Origin: Thermoplasmata archaeon
GTDB lineage: Bacteria; Actinomycetota; Acidimicrobiia; Acidimicrobiales; Acidimicrobiaceae
Assembly: GCA_021836665.1 (NCBI GenBank)
Contig: JAKBHQ010000457.1
Span: 1 to 6,310 of the forward strand
Length of the DNA: 6,310 nt
Direction of reading: 5' to 3'
The translations under genes and the position numbers were made by a program. The notes under the pieces were generated by a model, which was not told the origin of the DNA, made no database searches, and was given only the letters and a program-made list of their open reading frames with translations. Of the stretch, positions 1 to 5,282 are shown one piece after another (positions within the stretch are counted from its first letter, which is position 1; each line of letters opens with the position of its first letter).

Positions 1-251
1 ATAATTGCCCTTCTAATCGACGGAGTAGCTATCATCGATCACTTTTGACAGAGTGTTCTTCTAGTAGGCGAATGCTTTGGGAAGCGACATCATGAAGATA
101 TCTTCAAGCCTAATCGAGAAGAAAAACACAAGGCATTTTTACCATCACTTCCAAAGATCTCCACAAGAATTAGACCCTCAGTGTGTTAGTTGGCCAAGGC
201 TATACAAAGTGAAAAGTGCATTGAAAATCAGAAAAACAGAAGACTTTTAGT
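1..251. other. AT-rich upstream region without a convincing gene
   Basis: This stretch is richer in A and T than the rest of the window and shows no recognisable gene. The only frame of note is a 52-codon plus-strand frame at 92-250 (starts MKISSSLIEKKN, ends KTEDF). A possible GGGAAG ribosome-binding site lies 7 nt before its ATG. The product is very basic, has no recognisable motif, and ends just before the CAP promoter, so I treat it as unproven. No tRNA, terminator or repeat was seen here. Confidence 0.4.
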
Positions 252-274
252 GGTTTCCGAATACAGCGGAAATC
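252..274. promoter_or_regulatory. Inverted repeat over the -35 area of the CAP gene (possible operator)
   Basis: The half-sites TTTCCG (254-259) and CGGAAA (267-272) are perfect inverted repeats separated by 7 nt. They extend outward by a G-T and a G-C pair to 252-274. The centre lies about 30 bp before the proposed transcription start, where a repressor or activator dimer would contact the promoter. No regulator gene is visible in the window, so the operator role is inferred only from symmetry and position. Confidence 0.4.
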
Positions 275-280
275 AGTTTA

Positions 281-286
281 TATACT
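281..286 (+). promoter_or_regulatory. -10 box of a probable leaderless promoter for the CAP gene
   Basis: TATACT matches the TATAAT consensus at 5 of 6 bases and ends 7 nt before the ATG at 294. A transcript from it would begin at or next to the A of the start codon. No Shine-Dalgarno sequence precedes this ATG, which fits leaderless translation, a common mode in actinobacteria. No good -35 hexamer is visible at 16-18 bp spacing; the inverted repeat occupies that position. Confidence 0.5.
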
Positions 287-293
287 GACCACC

Positions 294-1838
294 ATGAGAA
301 GTATTAGAACACTTGTTCGCTACCGAAGAGTATCGAGTCTCGTCGCCGGTGCTGCTTTGGCTGTGTCTGCCGTGCTAAATATTGGTGTGTCCCAGCCCCG
401 GGAAATATCGTTCCATGGGTCAAGCAAAAAGAGTCAGCCACATTTGAAGGTGGTGGCGGCTCATGGGATGGAACCACCCAGAGTGGTTATCCGTGCGAGC
501 GGATCGTCGTCAGGGGAGACACCCATTGCCAATCCGCCGGCGAACATTCCAGCAACCCCAAACTTTACGAACTTGTGTTGGAATGGGGCTTTGACGATCC
601 AGCAGTGTGATGCCTCAACCTTGTCGGCGATTAACAACGCACATACACAAGACGGTGCCAAGCCCATGGTACTGCCCTCCAACTATTACGCTCTAACTCC
701 TCAAGAAAAGCAGTTCGTTCTAGTCAACCTCGAAAGAGTAGACCGCGGTCTTGCGCCAATTCCGTACTTGTCAAACCGCCTCGACGCAATAGCACAGAGG
801 GCAATCCAGGGGAACAGCTTTGCCGACCCATGGAGCAACTCCTTGAGTGCCTATGCGTCAAACGGCTCCGGCGGTTTTTCGACACAACTAGGGGCATTGT
901 ACGGCTACATGTACCAGGACGGGTGGGGCGGTTCCGCACAGAACACCGGCAACGTCGACTGCACCTCAGCTACTGCATCGGGATGCTGGGGACATAGGGA
1001 GAATATCCTTGAAACTGTCATCACGGGACCAGCGGCGATGGGTTCTGGATATTCCGTAGTGTCTCAACCCTTTGATGCCAATTCTGTCGCAGGCAGAGCG
1101 ACCATATCCACGATGATCATCGCTCAGTACAGCCCCCCAAACTCAGACGTAATAATGAGTTGGGCAAGCGAACTGCCTTATTTCTCATCTACCGCACCGA
1201 CGGGCAATACTACGCCGACCGGAACTGCTACTCCTGCTCCATATGGGTCGGTTACTCAGGCTCTGGCGCAACCAATCGTCGGCATGGCTTCTACTCCTGA
1301 CGGCAAAGGTTATTGGCTAGTTGCAGCAGATGGAGGGATCTTCACCTTCGGCGATGCAGCGTTCTATGGGTCTACCGGCAACATTCACCTGGCGCAACCA
1401 ATCGTCGGTATGGCCTCTACGCCGGATGGTAAAGGATACTGGCTAGTTGCAGCAGATGGAGGGATCTTCACCTTCGGCGATGCGGCGTTCTATGGGTCTA
1501 CCGGCAACATCCACCTAGCTCAACCAATCGTCGGTATGGCACCGACCCCTGATGGTAAGGGGTACTGGCTAGTTGCGGCAGATGGTGGGATCTTCACCTT
1601 CGGCGATGCGACTTTCTATGGATCTGCTGCTAATAACGGTATCACCGCTACTGGGATTATCCCTTCTGCCGACGGCAAAGGTTACAGCATCGTGTCGTCC
1701 ACCGGAGAGCAGTTCGCATTTGGTGATGCGACGGCTGGATCAGCAGCGGTGGCTAATCAGTCCCTGGTTGGTATTGCGTCTTCGTCAAGCGGCGGCTTCT
1801 ACGGGGTTACCAGTTCTGGAAGCGTGGTGGAGGGATAG
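294..1838 (+). CDS. Secreted CAP-domain protein with C-terminal 42-residue repeats
   Basis: This 514-aa protein is probably exported and acts outside the cell or at its surface; its substrate is unknown. Residues 1-33 form a signal sequence, with Arg-rich MRSIRTLVRYRR followed by a hydrophobic stretch. Residues about 132-283 look like a CAP (SCP/PR-1-like) domain: LTPQEKQFVLVNLERVDRGL opens it, and GCWGHRENIL (230-239) is the CAP signature with His234 and Glu236. Cys95/Cys105 and Cys223/Cys231 probably form disulfides. A Thr/Pro-rich linker (299-318) leads to three near-identical 42-residue repeats (324-365, 366-407, 408-449; core GYWLVAADGGIFTFGD), a degenerate fourth (from 450) and a partial fifth ending at 514. 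These may build a beta-propeller-like or solenoid fold. Similar CAP-plus-repeat proteins are typical of acidimicrobial actinobacteria as far as I recall. The ATG is chosen because it begins the signal peptide and sits 7 nt after a -10 box. It appears monocistronic. Confidence 0.9.
   Translation: MRSIRTLVRYRRVSSLVAGAALAVSAVLNIGVSQPREISFHGSSKKSQPHLKVVAAHGMEPPRVVIRASGSSSGETPIANPPANIPATPNFTNLCWNGALTIQQCDASTLSAINNAHTQDGAKPMVLPSNYYALTPQEKQFVLVNLERVDRGLAPIPYLSNRLDAIAQRAIQGNSFADPWSNSLSAYASNGSGGFSTQLGALYGYMYQDGWGGSAQNTGNVDCTSATASGCWGHRENILETVITGPAAMGSGYSVVSQPFDANSVAGRATISTMIIAQYSPPNSDVIMSWASELPYFSSTAPTGNTTPTGTATPAPYGSVTQALAQPIVGMASTPDGKGYWLVAADGGIFTFGDAAFYGSTGNIHLAQPIVGMASTPDGKGYWLVAADGGIFTFGDAAFYGSTGNIHLAQPIVGMAPTPDGKGYWLVAADGGIFTFGDATFYGSAANNGITATGIIPSADGKGYSIVSSTGEQFAFGDATAGSAAVANQSLVGIASSSSGGFYGVTSSGSVVEG
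1263..1640 (+). repeat. Three tandem 126-bp coding repeats in the CAP gene
   Basis: The units are 1263-1388, 1389-1514 and 1515-1640, each encoding 42 residues beginning LAQPIVGMA. Units 1 and 2 encode identical peptides but differ at 10 of 126 bases by my count, all at third codon positions. Unit 3 diverges at its end. A fourth, degenerate unit follows from 1641. Long identical nucleotide stretches make unit gain or loss by recombination likely. Confidence 0.92.
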
Positions 1839-1881
1839 AAGGAGAGTCGAACTGGGGATTTGAACTTGTGGCCCAGCTCGC

Positions 1882-1906
1882 TGTGAATGCGAACATCGCA
1901 TTCACA
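1882..1906. terminator. Perfect hairpin after the CAP gene, candidate terminator without a T-tract
   Basis: TGTGAATGCGA (1882-1892) pairs perfectly with TCGCATTCACA (1896-1906) around a 3-nt loop. A weaker CTGGG/CCCAG stem lies just upstream, around 1851-1875. The position, 43 nt after the CAP stop codon, fits a transcription end. No T-run follows on either strand; U-less hairpins have been proposed as terminators in actinobacteria, but an operator or an RNA-stability element is equally possible. Confidence 0.4.
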
Positions 1907-2002
1907 TAGTTGCCGGGATACATTCGCCACAACACCTCGTTTTGCAAAGCCCAAAGACGTGGACGATGAGGCTTATATACCTCAGGAACAAAGAAAGGAT
2001 AT

Positions 2003-2224
2003 GTGAAAGTGTCAAAGAGAATAGTTGGTTTTGGAATCCCCTCAATTCCCGGGGCATATCAGACTCTACTGGCTGAAGCATGTGGGTCCACCCAGGCGAC
2101 TGCTACAGCGAGTGTGCAGGCCACCACGGCCCCAGCACGCTACTTGGACGTCATGTACGTTGGAAACGACAAAGGAAATGATGCTCAGGTAATCGTTTCG
2201 GCGAAGAAGTTTGAGGACGCATAA
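2003..2224 (+). pseudogene. Truncated, decayed lipoprotein paralogue
   Basis: This 73-codon frame matches the N-terminal third of the lipoprotein encoded on the minus strand at 5267-5878. Both contain ACGS(T/S)Q followed by a Thr-rich linker, then LD--YVGN-KGNDAQ-IV-AK-F. The intact protein continues for about 140 more residues, whereas this one stops four codons after the shared Phe. The signal region is damaged: prolines, Tyr and Gln interrupt the hydrophobic core, and the lipobox reads AEAC instead of LAAC, so lipid attachment is unlikely. The frame can start at GTG 2003 or, with better spacing from the AAAGGA at 1994-1999, at GTG 2009. A TATATA box (1974-1979) lies about 30 bp upstream, as in the intact copy. 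I read it as a remnant; a small expressed protein is the alternative. Confidence 0.65.
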
Positions 2225-2583
2225 TGAGCAAAGAAGAACCCCTTGGTAATAAATCTCTACCCAAGGTCCAAAATTTGAAGCCACTTCAAGCAGCTGCACG
2301 CCTGACCCCAAACTATGTCACAGCCCACCAGTACGCTTTGTTCATGACTAGTCGTGAGGACAACTTCAATTGCATGGCCGACTTTGGGGCTATCGCATTG
2401 ATGTCGGTAGATCCACTAGTTGGACAAAAACACCTCGAACCTACGGTAGACAGGTCCAGTAAACTAGATTCGATGTTCGTAGCCATGCCTAGCCGATTAG
2501 CCAAAGATAGTGCCAGTCACGTGGCATTATCTGGCATGTCGGTCCCCGGGGCGATACGAATACCCCAGTCCTTACTAGCCTGA
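2224..2583 (+). CDS. Hypothetical 119-aa protein, unrecognised
   Basis: I recognise no family, signal peptide, membrane segment or catalytic motif in this frame. It begins with basic MSKEEPLGNKSLPK, continues with mixed short hydrophobic stretches, and ends IRIPQSLLA. Its ATG overlaps the TAA of the truncated lipoprotein frame by one base (TAATG), and GAGGA (2213-2217) sits 6 nt upstream, so initiation is plausible and could be coupled to the preceding frame. It does not contain the missing C-terminal part of the lipoprotein in any form I can see. It could be a real small orphan gene, a relic of a larger gene, or a chance frame in a decaying region. Confidence 0.35.
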   Translation: MSKEEPLGNKSLPKVQNLKPLQAAARLTPNYVTAHQYALFMTSREDNFNCMADFGAIALMSVDPLVGQKHLEPTVDRSSKLDSMFVAMPSRLAKDSASHVALSGMSVPGAIRIPQSLLA

Positions 2584-2784
2584 CGCAACAAGTTGCTCGG
2601 CCCTTACGGACTCTTTAGGGGAATGTAGTCTAAGGACTCCCTCAATAGCGGGTCACAAAGAATAGATCTTCCCCCTAGCCGCATTTCTGCCAGAGTTTTC
2701 GCCCTCGCCTCACGCTAGGCAGATCGTATTTCGCATTCACAAACTCAAAGGTAAGCGTCGGCCCATACCAGGACCTTTGCGACC
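2584..2784. other. Intergenic region upstream of the phosphoesterase gene
   Basis: No coding frame stands out here. Two possible RNA structures are visible. CCTTA..GACT (2602-2612) can pair with AGTCTAAGG (2627-2635) with a 2-nt bulge, 18 nt after the preceding stop, and could serve as a weak terminator. CAAAGGT (2746-2752) pairs with ACCTTTG (2773-2779) around a 20-nt loop. I could not identify a convincing -10/-35 pair, although the promoter of the downstream two-gene unit should lie in this stretch. Confidence 0.35.
2746..2779. promoter_or_regulatory. Inverted repeat CAAAGGT-N20-ACCTTTG
   Basis: Perfect 7-bp arms at 2746-2752 and 2773-2779 lie just before the tandem 14-bp repeats and about 60 bp before the phosphoesterase start. 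It could be an operator or a leader-RNA hairpin. Arms of this length are only mildly unusual in a window of this size. Confidence 0.25.
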
Positions 2785-2826
2785 TAATCAACCCGGACAA
2801 ATCAACCCGGACAAATGAATCCAGAC
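2785..2826. repeat. Three tandem 14-bp repeats before the phosphoesterase start
   Basis: The units are 2785-2798 (TAATCAACCCGGAC), 2799-2812 (AAATCAACCCGGAC) and 2813-2826 (AAATGAATCCAGAC). Units 1 and 2 differ at one base, and unit 3 carries three further changes. The array ends one base pair before the AAGGGA ribosome-binding site of the next gene, so it lies in the 5' leader or at the promoter. Roles could include a multi-site operator or phase-variable spacing; it could also be neutral slippage. Confidence 0.8.
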
Positions 2827-2837
2827 AAGGGACAGAA

Positions 2838-3617
2838 ATGAAAAACAAACCGAATACCACAGAGACAACCTTTCTCGCAATCGGCGATGTCCATGGCTAT
2901 TGGGAAGTTGTGATCAGTGCCATCGAAGCTGTGACCGAGATTCTCGGTCACCTACCTGATCTGGTTCTTCAAGTCGGCGATGCTCAGGCGCTACGAACCG
3001 AGGAAGACCTGGCAGCGGTCCATATGCCGACCAAGTACCGAACTATGGGGACCTTCGCAGCCCTAGAACCCGGGGACCTAAAAGCGCCGGTATATTTCAT
3101 CGGTGGCAACCACGACCCCTATGCGATGCTCGACGCAGTAGATGATACGCCACCGATCAAGTGGGGTCACAACGTCTACTACTTGGGACGGAGCGGGGCT
3201 AGCACCATTGGAGGGCTAAACCTAGCTTGGCTTTCTGGAATCCAACGTGGCCAAATGCTTCCCACAAGGGGAACCTCAAAAAAGGAACGTACCTACTATC
3301 TCGAAGCCGAAGTTGAACACGCCTGGAAAACGGGAAGAGCACTCGGTGACATTGACGTCGTAATTACCCACGACTGGCCAAGTGGCATCAGAGAGGGGAA
3401 GGGCACGGACCTTATTCGCTCTCTGACGGAAAAGCTGAAACCCCAACTGCATGTATGTGGGCATATGCACTCGCATCACGAGGCGACGATTGGCGAAACA
3501 ACTCTCCATGCCCTCAATGCCGTGCCGTCGGCGATCATGCGCGATCAAAGGTACGGGTGGTGGCGACTTTATCGCAAAGAAAATGGAGTTGTTGACTGCA
3601 TCGCAGTCGGAAGCTAA
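2838..3617 (+). CDS. Dbr1-like calcineurin-type metallophosphoesterase
   Basis: This 259-aa protein is predicted to be a cytoplasmic phosphodiesterase with a two-metal active site. All five superfamily motifs are present: GDVHG (16-20, Asp17/His19), GD (47-48), GGNHD (89-93, Asn91/His92), HDWP (178-181) and GHMH (208-211). The surroundings match the eukaryotic RNA lariat debranching enzyme as I remember it: GDAQALRTEEDL for GDFQAVRNEADL, MPTKYRTM for VPPKYRHM, then GGNH, NVYYLG for NIYYLG, LSGI, and THDWP for SHDWP. Known Dbr1 enzymes hydrolyse 2'-5' phosphodiester bonds at branch points. This protein differs by having Asp17 where Dbr1 has a Cys, Asp for Glu after GGNH, and canonical GHMH; it also lacks the Dbr1 C-terminal extension. 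The start is supported by AAGGGA (2827-2832), 5 nt before the ATG. It is followed after 82 nt by a Lon-like ATPase gene, probably co-transcribed. The true substrate is unknown; a branched or 2'-5'-linked nucleic acid is inference. Confidence 0.93.
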   Translation: MKNKPNTTETTFLAIGDVHGYWEVVISAIEAVTEILGHLPDLVLQVGDAQALRTEEDLAAVHMPTKYRTMGTFAALEPGDLKAPVYFIGGNHDPYAMLDAVDDTPPIKWGHNVYYLGRSGASTIGGLNLAWLSGIQRGQMLPTRGTSKKERTYYLEAEVEHAWKTGRALGDIDVVITHDWPSGIREGKGTDLIRSLTEKLKPQLHVCGHMHSHHEATIGETTLHALNAVPSAIMRDQRYGWWRLYRKENGVVDCIAVGS

Positions 3618-3649
3618 TCCAGCCGGAATTTATCACCGCAAAGCAAGTC

Positions 3650-3666
3650 CCAGGGTCATGCCCTGG
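3650..3666 (+). other. Small intercistronic hairpin between phosphoesterase and ATPase genes
   Basis: CCAGGG (3650-3655) pairs with CCCTGG (3661-3666) around a 5-nt loop within the 82-nt gap. No T-run follows, so it is unlikely to stop transcription fully. It could adjust the ratio or stability of the two messages, or be chance. Confidence 0.3.
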
Positions 3667-3699
3667 CAAATACCTACATGCTGAGAAAAGGAATGGAAA

Positions 3700-5037
3700 A
3701 TGAAGGACCTAGAGGAGAGAGTAGGAAAACTTTACTGGCAACTTGAGCTTTTGCTCAAAGTGCATCCCCAGGTAATTGATGCCGCACTGGATGAAATGAA
3801 AATCGCTCCTAATCAGAGTGACGGGCAGCCTAGAACAGTTGAGGCTCTTTTAGCCGTGCTCCAGTCGTGTGGCTCTCGCTGGGTTGTTGACCTCCTCCGT
3901 GCCCTGAGCAAACATCTTGCCGACGAGACAGAGATCTTCGAGAGGGAATTGGCCAGCCATTTGGAGTCCCAAGCCGACTCGATCGAAAAAGTGTTGAAGT
4001 CGCCCGCCTGGGTCTTCTCTCAATTTGTGACCCCTTCTGTGATTCCTTGTTCAACCATTGGCATCCCTGATGGATTTGAACGGTTATTCGACCCGCTTTT
4101 GCTGCAGAGTTATGGTAAATCCCTATGCTCCGGGAATCAATTGAGATCTGAGCACCTTGCTCTAATCTTTCGTCAGCTAATCAACAGCGGACCGTACCGA
4201 AAGTTCAGTTTTGAAAATGATACGTTGCAAAAACTTGAGCTGTTCAAGAAGACGGCAGCCAATTTCGAGAAGGTGATCGACTATGTCATGGACGCGATCA
4301 ACCTTGCGATTAAGTACCATAGACCTGTCAGTATCACGCCAATACTCCTGCTGGGAGAACCGGGAGTTGGCAAGACCTATTTCTCAAACAGACTTGCCGA
4401 GATCCTTGGCGTGCCTTCGCGAAACGTAGCAATGGACAACTTTCAGACCGGATCGGCGTTAGCTGGATCTTCGTATGTTTGGTCTAATTCTGAACGGGGG
4501 ATGGTCTTCAAATCTCTTACAGAGGGCGACCACATCTCTCCCCTTATCATCTTGGACGAAATCGATAAAGCAAACAATACCTTCGCTCAAGGAGGTGACT
4601 CACTTAGCCCCCTGCACAACCTCTTAGAGCCAGAGTCCGCCAAGAAGTTTAAAGATGCAGCTTTTGACCTGACCATCGATGCCAGCCATGTGTTCTGGAT
4701 AGCCACTACAAACCGAAGTGATAAACTTCCGGACTCACTAAAGAGTAGGTTCGCGATTTTTAAGATCCAGTCACCAAACTTGGATGAGCGTGACAACGTA
4801 CTCAGGGAAATCTGCAGAGAACTAACTGTTGAATATCCGGGTATCGAATTTGACGAAGGGATTTTCACGGAGCTTCGTACAGAAACTCCCAGAGAGCAGC
4901 GCCAGATGCTTAGGCGCGCTTTGGCAAGGGCAAGCCGTTTGGATGACTCGAAGGTCACAACGGCACATCTAAAACTGGTAGCAAATGAGAAAGGTGAGAC
5001 GACAAGAGGTTTTGGGTTTCAGAAACGTGCTGGGTAA
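3700..5037 (+). CDS. Lon-like AAA+ ATPase lacking a protease domain
   Basis: This 445-aa cytoplasmic ATPase probably remodels a protein or nucleoprotein partner. The AAA+ module spans about residues 205-430: Walker A GEPGVGKT (219-226), Walker B LIILDE (282-287), sensor-1 Asn338 in ATTNR, candidate arginine finger Arg350 in KSRF, and sensor-2 region TPREQR (396-401, Arg398). The stretch LAGSSYVWSNSERGMVF aligns with the pore-loop region of Lon (IRGHRRTYVGAMPGR), and PLHNLLEPESAKKF aligns with LLEVLDPEQN, so the Lon clade is the closest familiar relative. The chain ends about 15 residues after the helical lid, so the Ser-Lys protease domain is absent. Residues 1-200 are mostly helical and charged and match no domain I know; they may bind the partner. 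Similar stand-alone Lon-like ATPases occur widely in bacteria. The start has AAAGGA 7 nt upstream. The end overlaps the convergent gene by 19 bp. Confidence 0.93.
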   Translation: MKDLEERVGKLYWQLELLLKVHPQVIDAALDEMKIAPNQSDGQPRTVEALLAVLQSCGSRWVVDLLRALSKHLADETEIFERELASHLESQADSIEKVLKSPAWVFSQFVTPSVIPCSTIGIPDGFERLFDPLLLQSYGKSLCSGNQLRSEHLALIFRQLINSGPYRKFSFENDTLQKLELFKKTAANFEKVIDYVMDAINLAIKYHRPVSITPILLLGEPGVGKTYFSNRLAEILGVPSRNVAMDNFQTGSALAGSSYVWSNSERGMVFKSLTEGDHISPLIILDEIDKANNTFAQGGDSLSPLHNLLEPESAKKFKDAAFDLTIDASHVFWIATTNRSDKLPDSLKSRFAIFKIQSPNLDERDNVLREICRELTVEYPGIEFDEGIFTELRTETPREQRQMLRRALARASRLDDSKVTTAHLKLVANEKGETTRGFGFQKRAG

Positions 5038-5282
5038 GAGGTCGTGACTTGTGGGCGGTGGCCAGTGCCCTTGGGGGAGTGTGTTCTGCTGCCCCTGCCG
5101 TTGCCATTGAGATTGCAAACACCTTGCCATTGCCCTTGCTGGCAGTCGAAGGTTGTCACGGTTGCGCCAACGTCTCCACCGCCTGCATATGCGCGATTCG
5201 CCGTGGCGAACAGACTTAGAGACCCCAGGAACCCGCCCACGACGGCCAATTTAACAATTGTGCTGATTAGTTTGCGGGGCAC
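5019..5282 (-). CDS. Small secreted protein, GTG start
   Basis: This 87-aa product has a clear Sec signal peptide: MPRKLISTIVK, then a hydrophobic core (VVGGFLGSLSLFATA), then AYA as a cleavage site after residue 33. The mature part is about 54 residues, Gly/Asn/Gln-rich, with one cysteine pair (Cys47, Cys56 in FDCQQGQWQGVCNLNG) that could form a small disulfide loop, and a basic tail. I do not recognise a family. The GTG start lies inside the end of the lipoprotein gene (16-bp overlap), with GGTGG a few bases upstream, so translation is probably coupled to it. Its 3' end overlaps that of the convergent ATPase gene by 19 bp. The tail after about residue 65 is low complexity and may have been added by loss of an earlier stop codon. 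Confidence 0.65.
   Translation of the reverse strand: MPRKLISTIVKLAVVGGFLGSLSLFATANRAYAGGGDVGATVTTFDCQQGQWQGVCNLNGNGRGSRTHSPKGTGHRPQVTTSYPARF

Noticed and set aside
1573..1863. A 96-codon plus-strand frame overlapping the end of the CAP gene.
   Set aside because: It is a shifted reading of the repeat region of a well-supported gene and has no sign of its own function.
1845..1880. On the minus strand GTTCAAATCC and GTTCGACTC resemble the T-loop of a tRNA, hinting at a tRNA fragment or attachment site.
   Set aside because: The flanking T-stem does not pair properly and no acceptor, D or anticodon arm can be built, so it is probably chance.
1896..2741. The 11-mer TCGCATTCACA occurs at 1896-1906 and again at 2731-2741, possibly as direct repeats flanking an inserted segment.
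   Set aside because: A few matching 11-mers are expected by chance in a window of this length, and no mobile element genes or terminal inverted repeats lie between them.
3451..3684. A 77-codon plus-strand frame across the end of the phosphoesterase gene.
   Set aside because: It is out of frame with the convincing GHMH-containing gene, has no good start signal, and its sequence is Arg/Met-rich as in shadow frames.
2838..5037. Possibility that the cassette is a retron or a CRISPR-linked system.
   Set aside because: No reverse transcriptase, msr/msd-like RNA, Cas gene or spaced repeat array is visible; the only tandem repeats are the contiguous 14-bp units without spacers.
3700..5037. Annotation of the ATPase as Lon protease.
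   Set aside because: The protein ends soon after the AAA+ lid and has no room for the Ser-Lys protease domain.
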